A stretch of 64,000 nt of DNA from JACMNW01 sp963708425 (GTDB lineage Bacteria > Pseudomonadota > Alphaproteobacteria > Rhodobacterales > Rhodobacteraceae). The notes beneath the pieces were generated by a model that was not told the origin of the DNA, did not search any database, and worked only from the letters and a program-made list of their open reading frames with translations. Both the position numbers and the translations under genes were made by a program. The stretch spans positions 2,046,001 to 2,110,000 of the forward strand of contig OY970206.1 in NCBI GenBank assembly GCA_963708425.1, read 5' to 3'. This document shows, piece by piece, positions 53,690-62,082 of this stretch; within the stretch, counting starts at the first letter, position 1, and each line of letters starts with the position of its first letter.

Positions 53690-54462
53690 GCGGGCGGTAG
53701 GAAGGCGGCCATGGTGATGCCAGCGGCGGTTAGTGATTGGCGGATGTGGCGGGCCATGGCCGCCGCGCCGGGGCTGTCGCCGTGGACGCAGATGGAGTGC
53801 GCGGCGAGCGGGATTGACGAGCCGTCAAGCACTGGCATCAGGCCGGAATGCAGAAATTTGATCAGCCGTTGTGCCGCAGCTTCGGCATCATCGATCATTG
53901 CGCCGGGCTGGTTGCGAGGGACTAAGCGACCATTTGGTAGGTAAGCGCGGTCAGCAAACACCTCGGAGAACACTTGTAGTCCGGTGGCGCGGCCCGCAGT
54001 TTCCAGTTCGGTGCCTGAAATTGCCAGCAGCGCCAGATTGCGGGAAACGGCGGTGGTGGCCCGGGCAATTGCATTAGCAACGGATGCATCATCGGCGGCA
54101 AGGTTGGCCAGTGCGCCATGGGCTTTGACATAACGCACTGATGCGCCAGCCAAGGCTGCTGCCCCCATCAGCGCACCGATCTGGGTGGCGACCATGCGCT
54201 CAATTTCGGCAGGCGACATCGGAATAATCTGGCGGCCAAACCCGGCGCGGTCTGCGTAGCCCGGATGCGCGCCAATAACGACGCCGTTGGCATGGGCGCG
54301 GGTCAGGGTTGCGAACATGGTTTCGGCATCGCCAGCATGGCCACCGCACGCGATGTTGGCACTGGTGACGACCTTCAGCATTTCGGCATCATCGCCCATT
54401 GGCCAAGGGCCGTAGCCTTCGCCAAGGTCTGCATTCAGGTCTATGCGGGTGGGTGACGCCAT
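53686..54462 (-). CDS. pxpA: 5-oxoprolinase subunit A (LamB/YcsF family)
   Basis: The 258-residue protein begins RIDLNADLGEGYGPW, the metal-site signature of YcsF/PxpA proteins, followed by SANIACGGHAGDAETM (about 34) and VKAHGALANLAADD (about 112). It supplies the barrel subunit that acts on 5-oxoproline. The gene starts 14 bases after the M23 peptidase stop and overlaps pxpB by four bases. Confidence 0.92.
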   Translation of the reverse strand: MASPTRIDLNADLGEGYGPWPMGDDAEMLKVVTSANIACGGHAGDAETMFATLTRAHANGVVIGAHPGYADRAGFGRQIIPMSPAEIERMVATQIGALMGAAALAGASVRYVKAHGALANLAADDASVANAIARATTAVSRNLALLAISGTELETAGRATGLQVFSEVFADRAYLPNGRLVPRNQPGAMIDDAEAAAQRLIKFLHSGLMPVLDGSSIPLAAHSICVHGDSPGAAAMARHIRQSLTAAGITMAAFLPPA

Positions 54463-54476
54463 CGCCTTTGCCTGTG

Positions 54477-55403
54477 CTAAACGGTGAATAGATCCGTAGG
54501 CAACCGCAGGATCAGGTTCGGATCAAGGCATATCTCGGACCACACATCGACAAGGCTTTCGTGGCCCACACCAAAGAAATTGCCGCTGTTCTGATCCAAC
54601 ATATCGGTCATCAGTTGAAAATGGATGTGCGCGGCCCAACCGCCATTTTCGTGCCAATCGCCTAAGTGTGCGATCAGCTGGCCTTGGTTTACATGATCGC
54701 CCTTGGCCAGCAGTTTCGGCAAACTGGCGCCCAAATGGCCGTAAAGGGTGAAAAACCGCTCGCCGTCAGCATCATGCTCCAAAATCAGAGTATGGCCATA
54801 ATCCAGCAGGTCGGCGTTGTAGGTAACGTGAAGAACTTTGCCTGCAAGGGGTGCAAAAACCGGGGTGCCAGCAGGTGCAAAGACATCGATGCCAAGGTGC
54901 ATGGTGCGCCATTCCGGGCTGGCGACATCGGCGAATTGTGCTGTGGCGTAGACGGATCGTTTCTCCAAATATGCACCAAGGCCATACAGCAGACGGCCCT
55001 GCCCCTGTTCGGCAAACCACGCATCGAAGGCATGATCCGAAAACGGTGGCATGTCGGGGTGTTCGCCATTGGTCAGCAGCGCCAGCGACGGGCTTTCGAA
55101 GATTGGTGGCAGGAAAAGTGGCGCGGGTGTTGCTGCCTCAAGATACGCCCGGACGGCGGGGGCGTTGGGGGTTGCGGGCAGGCCAGCGCCCTTGCGCAGG
55201 ATGGCTTTCAACAGCCCCCGGTCAACTGATGCAAGGCGGGCTGCAGTGGCTTGGGCAACCGTGTGGCCCTTTAGCAGCGCGGCGATGATTTCGGCCAGGA
55301 TCAGCTCTTGCCCCGCCTCGGCGGCAGAATTGCGCAGGGCCAGATACAGATCGACAGATCCCGCGATACGGGCTGCAATGCGAGTGGGGTCGATCTCTGT
55401 CAA
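54477..55403 (-). CDS. M23-type metallopeptidase-domain protein
   Basis: The likely start is TTG 55403, because GGAAGGA stands 7 bases upstream; the frame is open to 55826 without family-like content. The 308-residue product has a helical N-terminal half and an M23/LytM-type domain: HLGIDVFAPAGTPVFAPLAG, YGHLG and HIHFQLM give the HxxxD and HxH zinc ligands. The preceding EKRSVYATAQF block resembles the M23 module fused to class III aminotransferases in some proteins. No signal peptide is seen, so cell-wall cleavage is doubtful. It is 14 bases upstream of pxpA, presumably one operon. Confidence 0.72.
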   Translation of the reverse strand: MTEIDPTRIAARIAGSVDLYLALRNSAAEAGQELILAEIIAALLKGHTVAQATAARLASVDRGLLKAILRKGAGLPATPNAPAVRAYLEAATPAPLFLPPIFESPSLALLTNGEHPDMPPFSDHAFDAWFAEQGQGRLLYGLGAYLEKRSVYATAQFADVASPEWRTMHLGIDVFAPAGTPVFAPLAGKVLHVTYNADLLDYGHTLILEHDADGERFFTLYGHLGASLPKLLAKGDHVNQGQLIAHLGDWHENGGWAAHIHFQLMTDMLDQNSGNFFGVGHESLVDVWSEICLDPNLILRLPTDLFTV

Positions 55404-55541
55404 CTTATGGTCCTTCCAAGGTGTTTGGCGCAGTTTGATCACCTTCCGCGTGCATATGCAAACATCGGTAGCAATCCGTTCTTGCCCCTGTCGGCGGTGG
55501 GCTTTATCCCTGCCTGCAAAGCCAGTTCTCAGAGGATCATC

Positions 55542-57278
55542 ATGAGCACGAACCAGCGTTTTGATAAATCGAAGCTTCCAAGCCGCCATGTGACGGAAGG
55601 GCCATCGCGCGCGCCTCATCGCAGCTATTTCTACGCGATGGGGATTACCGAGGAAGAGATACATCAACCGTGGGTTGGCGTTGCAACTTGTTGGAACGAA
55701 GCGGCACCGTGCAACATCGCGCTGAACCGGCAGGCGCAGTCGGTGAAGATGGGGGTGAAAAAGGGCGGCGGCACGCCGCGCGAGTTTACCACCATCACGG
55801 TGACTGACGGTATTGCGATGGGGCACGAAGGCATGCGGTCATCGCTGGCGTCACGCGATGCGATTGCCGATACGGTGGAACTGACGATGCGCGGGCATTG
55901 CTATGACGCGCTGGTGGGGCTTGCCGGGTGCGACAAATCGCTGCCGGGCATGATGATGGCGATGGTGCGGCTGAACGTGCCGTCGGTGTTCATCTATGGC
56001 GGGTCGATCCTGCCGGGGCGGTTGAACGGCAAAGACGTGGTTGTGCAAGATGTGTTCGAGGCAGTGGGCAAGCATCAGGCGGGCAACATGTCGGACGCCG
56101 AACTTGCCATTCTGGAGCGGGTTGCGTGCCCGTCGGCGGGCGCATGCGGCGGGCAATATACTGCAAATACAATGGCTTGTGTTAGTGAGGCGATTGGTTT
56201 GGCGTTGCTGAATTCATCCGGCATGCCAGCGCCCTATGAAAGCCGCGATCAGTATGGCGATGCCTCTGGCGTGGCGGTGATGAACCTGATCGAAAAGAAC
56301 ATCCGCGCGCGGGATATTGTTACGCTGAAGTCGTTGGAAAATGCGGCGCGGGTGGTGGCTTGCACGGGCGGGTCGACCAATGCCGGGCTGCATTTGCCGG
56401 CGATTGCGCATGAGGCGGGACTTGCCTTCGATCTGTTCGATGTGTGCGAGATTTTCCGCGATACGCCGTATTTCGTCAGCCTGCGTCCCGGCGGCGAGTA
56501 TGTGGCGAAGGATATGTATGAAGCAGGCGGCGTGCCGGTGGTGATGAAGGAACTGCGCAAGGCCGGGCTGCTGCACGAAGATTGCATCACAGCCTCGGGG
56601 CGGTCGCTGGGCGAAGAGCTGGATCTGATCACGCGCGAGGCGGATGGTCGGGTGATCTATCCGATTGAAACGCCGATTTCCCATACGGGCGGCGTGGTGG
56701 GGTTGCGGGGCAACATCTGCCCGGACGGCGCGATCGTGAAAGTTGCAGGCATGTCGGAGGCCGAGCAGGTGTTTACTGGCCCGGCCCGCGTGTTCGAATG
56801 CGAGGAAGACGCGTTCGAGGCGGTGCAAAAGCGAGAGTACAAAGAGGGCGAAGTTCTGGTGATCCGCAACGAAGGCCCGGCAGGTGGGCCGGGGATGCGC
56901 GAAATGCTGTCAACCACGGCAGCACTTAGCGGGCAGGGCATGGGCAAGAAGGTGGCGTTGATCACCGATGGCCGGTTCAGTGGCGCTACGCGCGGGTTCT
57001 GCGTTGGGCATGTGGGGCCAGAGGCGGCACATGGCGGACCGATTGCCTTGCTGCAAAACGGTGACATGATCACGCTGAACGCGTTAACGGGCGAATTGTC
57101 GGTGGCGCTGACGGACGCGGAGCTTGCTGCGCGCAAGGCGCAATGGAAAGGCCCGCGTCAAACTCAATATGAAACAGGCGCGGTATGGAAATTTGCCAAG
57201 CTGGTTGGCGGTGCAAGGTGGGGTGCGGTGACGCATCCCGGCGCGAAAGCGGAGCGGCATGTTTACATGGATCAGTAA
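55542..57278 (+). CDS. ilvD: Dihydroxy-acid dehydratase
   Basis: IlvD dehydrates 2,3-dihydroxy-isovalerate and -methylvalerate to the 2-keto acids of valine and isoleucine synthesis. The 578-residue protein has the Fe-S cysteines in ATCWNEAAPCN (about 50-60), GCDKSLPGMMMA (about 129) and CPSAGACGGQYTANTM (about 197-212), and C-terminal TDGRFSGATRGFCVGH. AGAGGA lies 5 bases before ATG 55542; the frame upstream overlaps the divergent M23 gene and is not coding. Its end overlaps the lipoprotein gene by 20 bases. Confidence 0.95.
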   Translation: MSTNQRFDKSKLPSRHVTEGPSRAPHRSYFYAMGITEEEIHQPWVGVATCWNEAAPCNIALNRQAQSVKMGVKKGGGTPREFTTITVTDGIAMGHEGMRSSLASRDAIADTVELTMRGHCYDALVGLAGCDKSLPGMMMAMVRLNVPSVFIYGGSILPGRLNGKDVVVQDVFEAVGKHQAGNMSDAELAILERVACPSAGACGGQYTANTMACVSEAIGLALLNSSGMPAPYESRDQYGDASGVAVMNLIEKNIRARDIVTLKSLENAARVVACTGGSTNAGLHLPAIAHEAGLAFDLFDVCEIFRDTPYFVSLRPGGEYVAKDMYEAGGVPVVMKELRKAGLLHEDCITASGRSLGEELDLITREADGRVIYPIETPISHTGGVVGLRGNICPDGAIVKVAGMSEAEQVFTGPARVFECEEDAFEAVQKREYKEGEVLVIRNEGPAGGPGMREMLSTTAALSGQGMGKKVALITDGRFSGATRGFCVGHVGPEAAHGGPIALLQNGDMITLNALTGELSVALTDAELAARKAQWKGPRQTQYETGAVWKFAKLVGGARWGAVTHPGAKAERHVYMDQ

Positions 57279-57864
57279 GGCGGCGATCTACGGGGCGGCC
57301 AGCCTTGCGCTGATCGGCTTGCTTGCTGCCTGCCAGGTCACGCCGGGGGCTTTGAGTCTGACGGGGCAGACGCGGTCGATGTCTGTTCTTGGTGGGGCAA
57401 TGCAGGTGGCCGCACCAGCAGGCTATTGCGTCGATAAGCAGTCGGCGCGGCAGCAGGCTGATGGTGCAGTGGTACTGATCGGCCGGTGCAGCGGTGCGTC
57501 GCAACAACCGCCAGCTGTGATCAGCGTGACGATTGGTGCGGCGGGTTCGGCAGGCGTTCTGGCGGGCGGCGACGCGGCACTGGCAGAGTTTTTCCGATCG
57601 TCGAACGGGCGGGCCGCCCTTAGCCGCACCGGCAGTGCCGAGACGGTGCAAATTCTTGCGGCGGCAAGCTTTGATGGCGCATTTGCTTTGCACATTGCCG
57701 AAACCGGTCTTGGCGATTATTGGCGCGCCGTGCTTGGTGTGTCGGGTCGGCTGGTGACGCTGTCGGTGCAGGGGCCGAACGGGTCTGCCATCGACCCTGC
57801 AGTCGGGCGGGGGCTGCTCGGGGGCACGATTGCCGCAATGCGGCGTGCCAATCCGGCCATTTGA
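57259..57864 (+). CDS. Small predicted lipoprotein, function unknown
   Basis: The 201-residue protein has a signal sequence ending in a lipobox LLAAC (Cys25), so it should be lipid-anchored in the envelope. The mature part is Ala/Gly-rich with two Cys (residues 55 and 73) that could pair, and no motif I recognise. It begins 20 bases before the ilvD stop, so expression is coupled to ilvD, although no functional link is evident. Confidence 0.7.
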   Translation: MFTWISKAAIYGAASLALIGLLAACQVTPGALSLTGQTRSMSVLGGAMQVAAPAGYCVDKQSARQQADGAVVLIGRCSGASQQPPAVISVTIGAAGSAGVLAGGDAALAEFFRSSNGRAALSRTGSAETVQILAAASFDGAFALHIAETGLGDYWRAVLGVSGRLVTLSVQGPNGSAIDPAVGRGLLGGTIAAMRRANPAI

Positions 57865-57999
57865 CGGTGTATCGGCCCCCAGCAGATCAGCTTAGGGTGG
57901 AGGCTTGCGTAACGCCCCAAGATAGGGGATTTGTTTCCAAATGAACCACAGTAAGCTCCATGCCAAGACACTTTTCTTGGTCGCCGCAACAGAGATAGA

Positions 58000-58773
58000 A
58001 TGCTGAAGAATTTTGACAAGGTGATCGAGCGGTTGTTGCACAAGCGTATGCTTGGCCGTTGGAACCGCATGGCCGATGCGGCGGCGGCGATGGATATTGA
58101 TACCTTACGCGGCGCGCGGACCCGGGCGCGCGCGATCCGGCGCGAACTGGACCGGGTGATCCTGGAGGCCGACAATCGCCTCGCCCTGCCGCTGATCGGA
58201 TCAAATGCGATGCGCAAGCCGCTTGGCACAGATTGGTCGTGGCGGCCCGATCTGTGGCGCGGCGCAATTGCGACACCCGGCATTGCGTCGGTGCCGGGGC
58301 GGGCGGCAATCTGCGAAGGCGCAACAGTCTTTCATGATTGCCGCCGGTCCGAACTGACCGTGCGGCAGATCCGCAATACCCGCGAGGCTGATATTGCGCC
58401 CTACGGGTTTCGAATGGATGTGTTCCAGTTTGACGGGTCATTCCTGTCTCTGGTCGTCGATCTGCCGGAACCAGCTGTGCAGGGCTTGAAGTTGCGGCAT
58501 TTGATCCGGGTCGATGTGATTGTCGAGATGGAAAAGCCGTTAGAGATTTATGCCCGTCTGAACGTGAAGCATGGGCCAAACCTGGAGCAGATCGTGCGGG
58601 AACTGCCGCTGAACGACGCCGAGGTGATGGTGGAGTTTGACCTGACCTATTCGAAGATCAGCGAAAAGCGGGTTGAAAAGATGTGGGTTGACCTGATCTT
58701 TGAAGGGCCGCAGATGAACCAGATCATCCTGCGCGATGTCACGTTCAGCAGACGGCCAAGGGCAGAAGTGTGA
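58000..58773 (+). CDS. DUF6478 family protein
   Basis: The 257-residue cytoplasmic-looking protein matches the Rhodobacterales family DUF6478: a basic helical N-terminus (HKRMLGRWNRMAD), PLIGSNAMRKPLGTDWSWRPDLW near residue 64-86, FHDCRRSELT near 110 and the end ILRDVTFSRRPRAE. No function is established. It is followed by a small conserved partner gene after 7 bases. The family is a useful taxonomic hint for this window. Confidence 0.82.
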   Translation: MLKNFDKVIERLLHKRMLGRWNRMADAAAAMDIDTLRGARTRARAIRRELDRVILEADNRLALPLIGSNAMRKPLGTDWSWRPDLWRGAIATPGIASVPGRAAICEGATVFHDCRRSELTVRQIRNTREADIAPYGFRMDVFQFDGSFLSLVVDLPEPAVQGLKLRHLIRVDVIVEMEKPLEIYARLNVKHGPNLEQIVRELPLNDAEVMVEFDLTYSKISEKRVEKMWVDLIFEGPQMNQIILRDVTFSRRPRAEV

Positions 58774-58780
58774 GGCAGGA

Positions 58781-59155
58781 ATGACAGGTGCAACGCTGAC
58801 GGGCACGCGGATACGGGCGGGCATCTGGGAAGGTGTGTTGACCGGGCCGAAAGTGCAGCCGCGACTAGAGGTGATGCATCTTGAAGTGCCGCTTGACGGC
58901 GTGCGCGTGACCGAAGCCGCCAGCAACCCCGGTGAATGGGCAGTGCATGTGCCGATCCCCGTGCAAGCGTTAAGTGACGGGGTGCAGACGTTTGTGGTTC
59001 GGGATGCGGTGACCAGCGAAAGCCTGGCGCATTTCACAGTGATTGCCGGGCAGGCCGCAGATGAAGACATTCGCGCCGAGATCGATCTGCTGCGCGCAGA
59101 GTTGGATATGCTGAAGCGGGCATTTCGGCGGCATTGCGTGGAAACCGCTGGCTGA
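58781..59155 (+). CDS. Conserved small protein following DUF6478
   Basis: The 124-residue protein starts at ATG 58781, with GAGG 5 bases upstream. It has a beta-rich body (TGTRIRAGIWEGVLTG; WAVHVPIPVQALSDGVQTFV) and a charged C-terminal helix IRAEIDLLRAELDMLKRAF that may form a coiled coil. It always appears to accompany DUF6478 as far as I recall. The function is unknown. An open frame from 58736 overlaps the upstream gene and is less likely as the start. Confidence 0.72.
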   Translation: MTGATLTGTRIRAGIWEGVLTGPKVQPRLEVMHLEVPLDGVRVTEAASNPGEWAVHVPIPVQALSDGVQTFVVRDAVTSESLAHFTVIAGQAADEDIRAEIDLLRAELDMLKRAFRRHCVETAG

Positions 59156-59341
59156 GGCGAGCCCAAGAAAAATTTTTGTGGGAAAAATTTTGGGTGCCCG
59201 GTCGGAAGTTTGGGGCGCGCGGTGCTGGGTTTTTTGAGTATTTGTGCGAACAGTATGCAGTTTAGCGCCGGGTTTACGCGGCGTTTTGGGTGACAGTTGC
59301 CAGTGCAGCAGGCAAGGTAGCCGTCTGTTCTGGAGGCTTTG
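59156..59341. other. Intergenic region with paired A5T4-5 palindromes
   Basis: AAAAATTTTT (59168-59177) and AAAAATTTT (59183-59191) are separated by five bases and are each self-complementary. Further on, GGGTTTTTTGAGTATTTG begins near 59227. The tracts may bend DNA or end transcription in both directions after the DUF6478 pair; the promoter of the next gene should also be here. Confidence 0.45.
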
Positions 59342-61360
59342 ATGTCCGAATATCCGCACTTATTGGCACCGCTTGATCTGGGGTTTGTCACCCTGCCGAA
59401 CCGGGTTTTGATGGGGTCGATGCATACCGGGTTGGAAGAGGTCGGCGATTGGAACCGGGTTGCAGAGTTTTACGCCACCCGTGCGCGCGGCGGTGTTGGC
59501 CTGATGGTGACGGGGGGCATGGCACCCAACCGCGAGGGCGGCGTGTTTCCGGGTGCTGCCGGGCTGTTCGACGCGAAAGATATTGCCAATCACCGCAGTG
59601 TGACCGACCGGGTGCATGATGCGGGCGGCCGTATTGCCATGCAGATTTTGCACGCCGGGCGCTATGCCTATGGGCAAGGCTGTGTGTCGGCATCGGCGGT
59701 AAAGTCGCCAATTTCACCGTTTGTGCCGCTGGCATTGGATGAGGCGGGGATTGAGAAACAGATAGCCGATATCGTGACTGCGGCGCAGCGCGCGCAAGAG
59801 GCGGGCTATGACGGGGTCGAGATTATGGGGTCGGAAGGGTATTTTCTGAACCAGTTCCTCGTGACGCATGTGAACCGTCGCGTTGATCGCTGGGGTGGCA
59901 GTTACGCCAACCGGATGCGCCTGCCGGTCGAGGTTGTGGCCCGCGTGCGTGCGGCGGTCGGGGCGAAGTTCATCATCATCTACCGGATAAGTTTGATTGA
60001 TCTGGTGCCGGATGGGTCCAGTTGGGAGGAGGTGCTGCTGCTCGCCAAGGGGATCGAAGGGGCGGGGGCGACCATTCTGAACACCGGCATTGGCTGGCAC
60101 GAAGCGCGAGTTCCGACGATTGCGACATCTGTTCCGCGGGCTGCGTTCGCGCATCTGACGGCGCGGTTGCGGCCGGAGGTGGGTATTCCGGTGATCGCCT
60201 CGAACCGGATCAACACACCGGAGGTGGCCGAGCGGCTATTGGCGGATGGCATGGCGGACATGGTGTCGATGGCGCGGCCGTTTCTGGCCGACCCGGATTT
60301 TGTGCTCAAGGCGGCGGCAGGGCGCGCCCGTGAGATTGCGCCATGCATTGCCTGCAATCAGGCGTGTCTGGACCATACGTTTAGTGGCATGGTCAGCTCG
60401 TGTTTGGTGAACCCGCAGGCGTGCCATGAGACGGAATTGGTTTATGCACCGGCCGAGGTGGCAAAGCGCGTTGCCGTGGTGGGGGCCGGGCCTGCGGGTA
60501 TGATCTGCGCCATGGTGGCGGCACAGCGTGGGCATCAGGTGGTGTTGTTCGACAAGGCAGCAGTGCTTGGTGGGCAGTTGAACCTGGCGCGACAGGTGCC
60601 GGGGAAAGAAGAATTTCACGGGCTGGTGCAGTGGTTTGAGACGATGGTGGCGCGAGCCGGTGTTGAGGTGCGTTTGAGTGCCGAGGCTGGGGTGGACGAT
60701 TTGCGCGGCTATGACGAGGTGGTTATCGCCACGGGCGTCGTGCCGCGCGATCCGGGCATTCCGGGGCAGGACCGCGCGATCAATTACATCGACGTGCTGC
60801 ATGGTGCGTCGGTTGGGGCATCCGTTGCCGTGGTGGGCGCGGGCGGCATTGGCTTTGATGTGGCGGAATATCTGGTGCATGCCGGGGTCAGTCCAACGAT
60901 GGATGTGGCCCTGTGGCGGCGCGAATGGGGGGTTGGGGATCCTCGTGCAACGCCGGGTGGGTTGGCCGAGGCCGGGCCGATGCCCGAAACGCCCGCGCGG
61001 CAAGTATGGCTGTTACAGCGCAAGGCGGAAAAGCCGGGGCGCGGGTTAGGCAAAACAACCGGCTGGATTCACCGGGCGGCGCTGGCGATGAAGGGCGTCA
61101 AAATGCTGGGCGGTATCAACTATGAGGCGATCACCGATACCGGGCTGCGGATCAGCCACGGGCCGGGGCGCGAAAACCCGCAGGAGATTGTGGTTGATAT
61201 GGTGGTTCTCTGTGCGGGTCAGCTGCCGGAACGCCGGCTTGCCGATGCGCTGACTGCTGCCGGCATTGCGCATCACGTGATCGGTGGGGCCGATGTTGCG
61301 GCGGAACTGGATGCCAAACGGGCGATCGATCAAGGGGCGCGTCTGGCGGCACGGCTTTAG
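59342..61360 (+). CDS. fadH: NADPH-dependent 2,4-dienoyl-CoA reductase (FadH-type)
   Basis: The 672-residue flavo-iron-sulfur enzyme has an N-terminal Old-Yellow-Enzyme barrel (FVTLPNRVLMGSMHT; LHAGRYAYG; VEIMGSEGYFLNQFL), a [4Fe-4S] site CIACNQACLD plus later Cys (about 335-360), and a C-terminal FAD/NADPH domain (VVGAGPAGMICAM; VVGAGGIGFDVAEYL). It reduces 2,4-dienoyl-CoA in unsaturated fatty-acid breakdown. GGAGG stands 5 bases before ATG 59342. Related OYE-type enzymes on other substrates are possible, but size and domain order fit FadH. Confidence 0.9.
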   Translation: MSEYPHLLAPLDLGFVTLPNRVLMGSMHTGLEEVGDWNRVAEFYATRARGGVGLMVTGGMAPNREGGVFPGAAGLFDAKDIANHRSVTDRVHDAGGRIAMQILHAGRYAYGQGCVSASAVKSPISPFVPLALDEAGIEKQIADIVTAAQRAQEAGYDGVEIMGSEGYFLNQFLVTHVNRRVDRWGGSYANRMRLPVEVVARVRAAVGAKFIIIYRISLIDLVPDGSSWEEVLLLAKGIEGAGATILNTGIGWHEARVPTIATSVPRAAFAHLTARLRPEVGIPVIASNRINTPEVAERLLADGMADMVSMARPFLADPDFVLKAAAGRAREIAPCIACNQACLDHTFSGMVSSCLVNPQACHETELVYAPAEVAKRVAVVGAGPAGMICAMVAAQRGHQVVLFDKAAVLGGQLNLARQVPGKEEFHGLVQWFETMVARAGVEVRLSAEAGVDDLRGYDEVVIATGVVPRDPGIPGQDRAINYIDVLHGASVGASVAVVGAGGIGFDVAEYLVHAGVSPTMDVALWRREWGVGDPRATPGGLAEAGPMPETPARQVWLLQRKAEKPGRGLGKTTGWIHRAALAMKGVKMLGGINYEAITDTGLRISHGPGRENPQEIVVDMVVLCAGQLPERRLADALTAAGIAHHVIGGADVAAELDAKRAIDQGARLAARL

Positions 61361-61449
61361 GTGGGTGGGGGGTCACTTTAACGCCGTGCCGGTCTGCTTC
61401 TGGTTGGGCCGATAGACAGGCCCTCGCCGACATAAATTACCAGAGTTGA

Positions 61450-61471
61450 AAGGGGGCAAATGTGCCCCCTT
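61450..61471 (-). terminator. Intrinsic terminator for the EF-hand gene
   Basis: AAGGGGGCA (61450-61458) and TGCCCCCTT (61463-61471) form a perfect 9-bp stem with a 4-base loop, 15 bases past the EF-hand stop. On the minus strand it ends in TTT. It lies between convergent genes and may also stop fadH transcripts. Confidence 0.75.
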
Positions 61472-61486
61472 CCGTTCAGCTAAACG

Positions 61487-61732
61487 TCACTGCGCGACAA
61501 GCGTACCCGCTGCAATCGCAGTGGTCAGTTCGGCCGTGTCGATGCCGCCATCCTGGTTGGTATCGAGCGTCAGAAACACCTCTTCCGTCAGATCAGGATA
61601 GGCGGTCTGCATTTCAGTCAGCGACCAGATGCCATTGCTATCTGTATCGGCGATTTCAGGCAGATCCTGAGCAAGTGCGGGCAGGGCTGCAAGGCCAACC
61701 AGAGTGGCGAGGGTGAGGGCGATGTTTTTCAT
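61487..61732 (-). CDS. Small exported EF-hand calcium-binding protein
   Basis: The 81-residue protein has a signal peptide (cut after ALA, about residue 21) and two EF-hand loops: DTDSNGIWSLTE (29-40) and DTNQDGGIDTAE (57-68), both with Asp/Asn at positions 1, 3 and 5, Gly at 6 and Glu at 12. It probably binds two calcium ions in the periplasm. GGAAG precedes the start. A calcium-related role together with the RTX proteins is conceivable, but they are 10 kb away. Confidence 0.78.
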   Translation of the reverse strand: MKNIALTLATLVGLAALPALAQDLPEIADTDSNGIWSLTEMQTAYPDLTEEVFLTLDTNQDGGIDTAELTTAIAAGTLVAQ

Positions 61733-62082
61733 CGTGATCTTCCTTTTTTCATGGTCTGCAGGCAGCAGGAATGCCGCCCTGTGGTTGAGTTAGGGAAAAG
61801 GAGTTGGCATTGCCAGACCTGATGGCCTATGCCGCCGGAACGGGCCGCATTGCGCCGAAATTGTGGAATTCCCAGAACATTTTCTTGCTCATGAAATAGG
61901 CGCAGCGGGTTCCCGCCGCTGAAAAGAAGCCGTTCCAACGATTCTCCGCTCACGTCATGGTTGTTTCGCTGTCACCAACGATCCCTCATAATACCCCGGA
62001 CTTGACCTGCCCTCACCGTAATCTCGCCCGATTCCGGGATCAATAAGGGCCATCAACCCGCATAAGTGGCATGGGGACTACA
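61733..62082. other. Divergent intergenic region, 350 bp
   Basis: This stretch separates the EF-hand gene (minus) and the LysR gene (plus), and promoters for both should lie here. CAGCGG (61903-61908) and CCGCTG (61916-61921) form a short hairpin. A 74-codon open frame on the minus strand (61729-61953) has no signal, motif or ribosome site, and I do not call it a gene. Confidence 0.45.

Noticed and set aside
61729..61953. 74-codon minus-strand frame upstream of the EF-hand gene
   Set aside because: It overlaps the EF-hand start, has no signal or motif and has random-looking composition.
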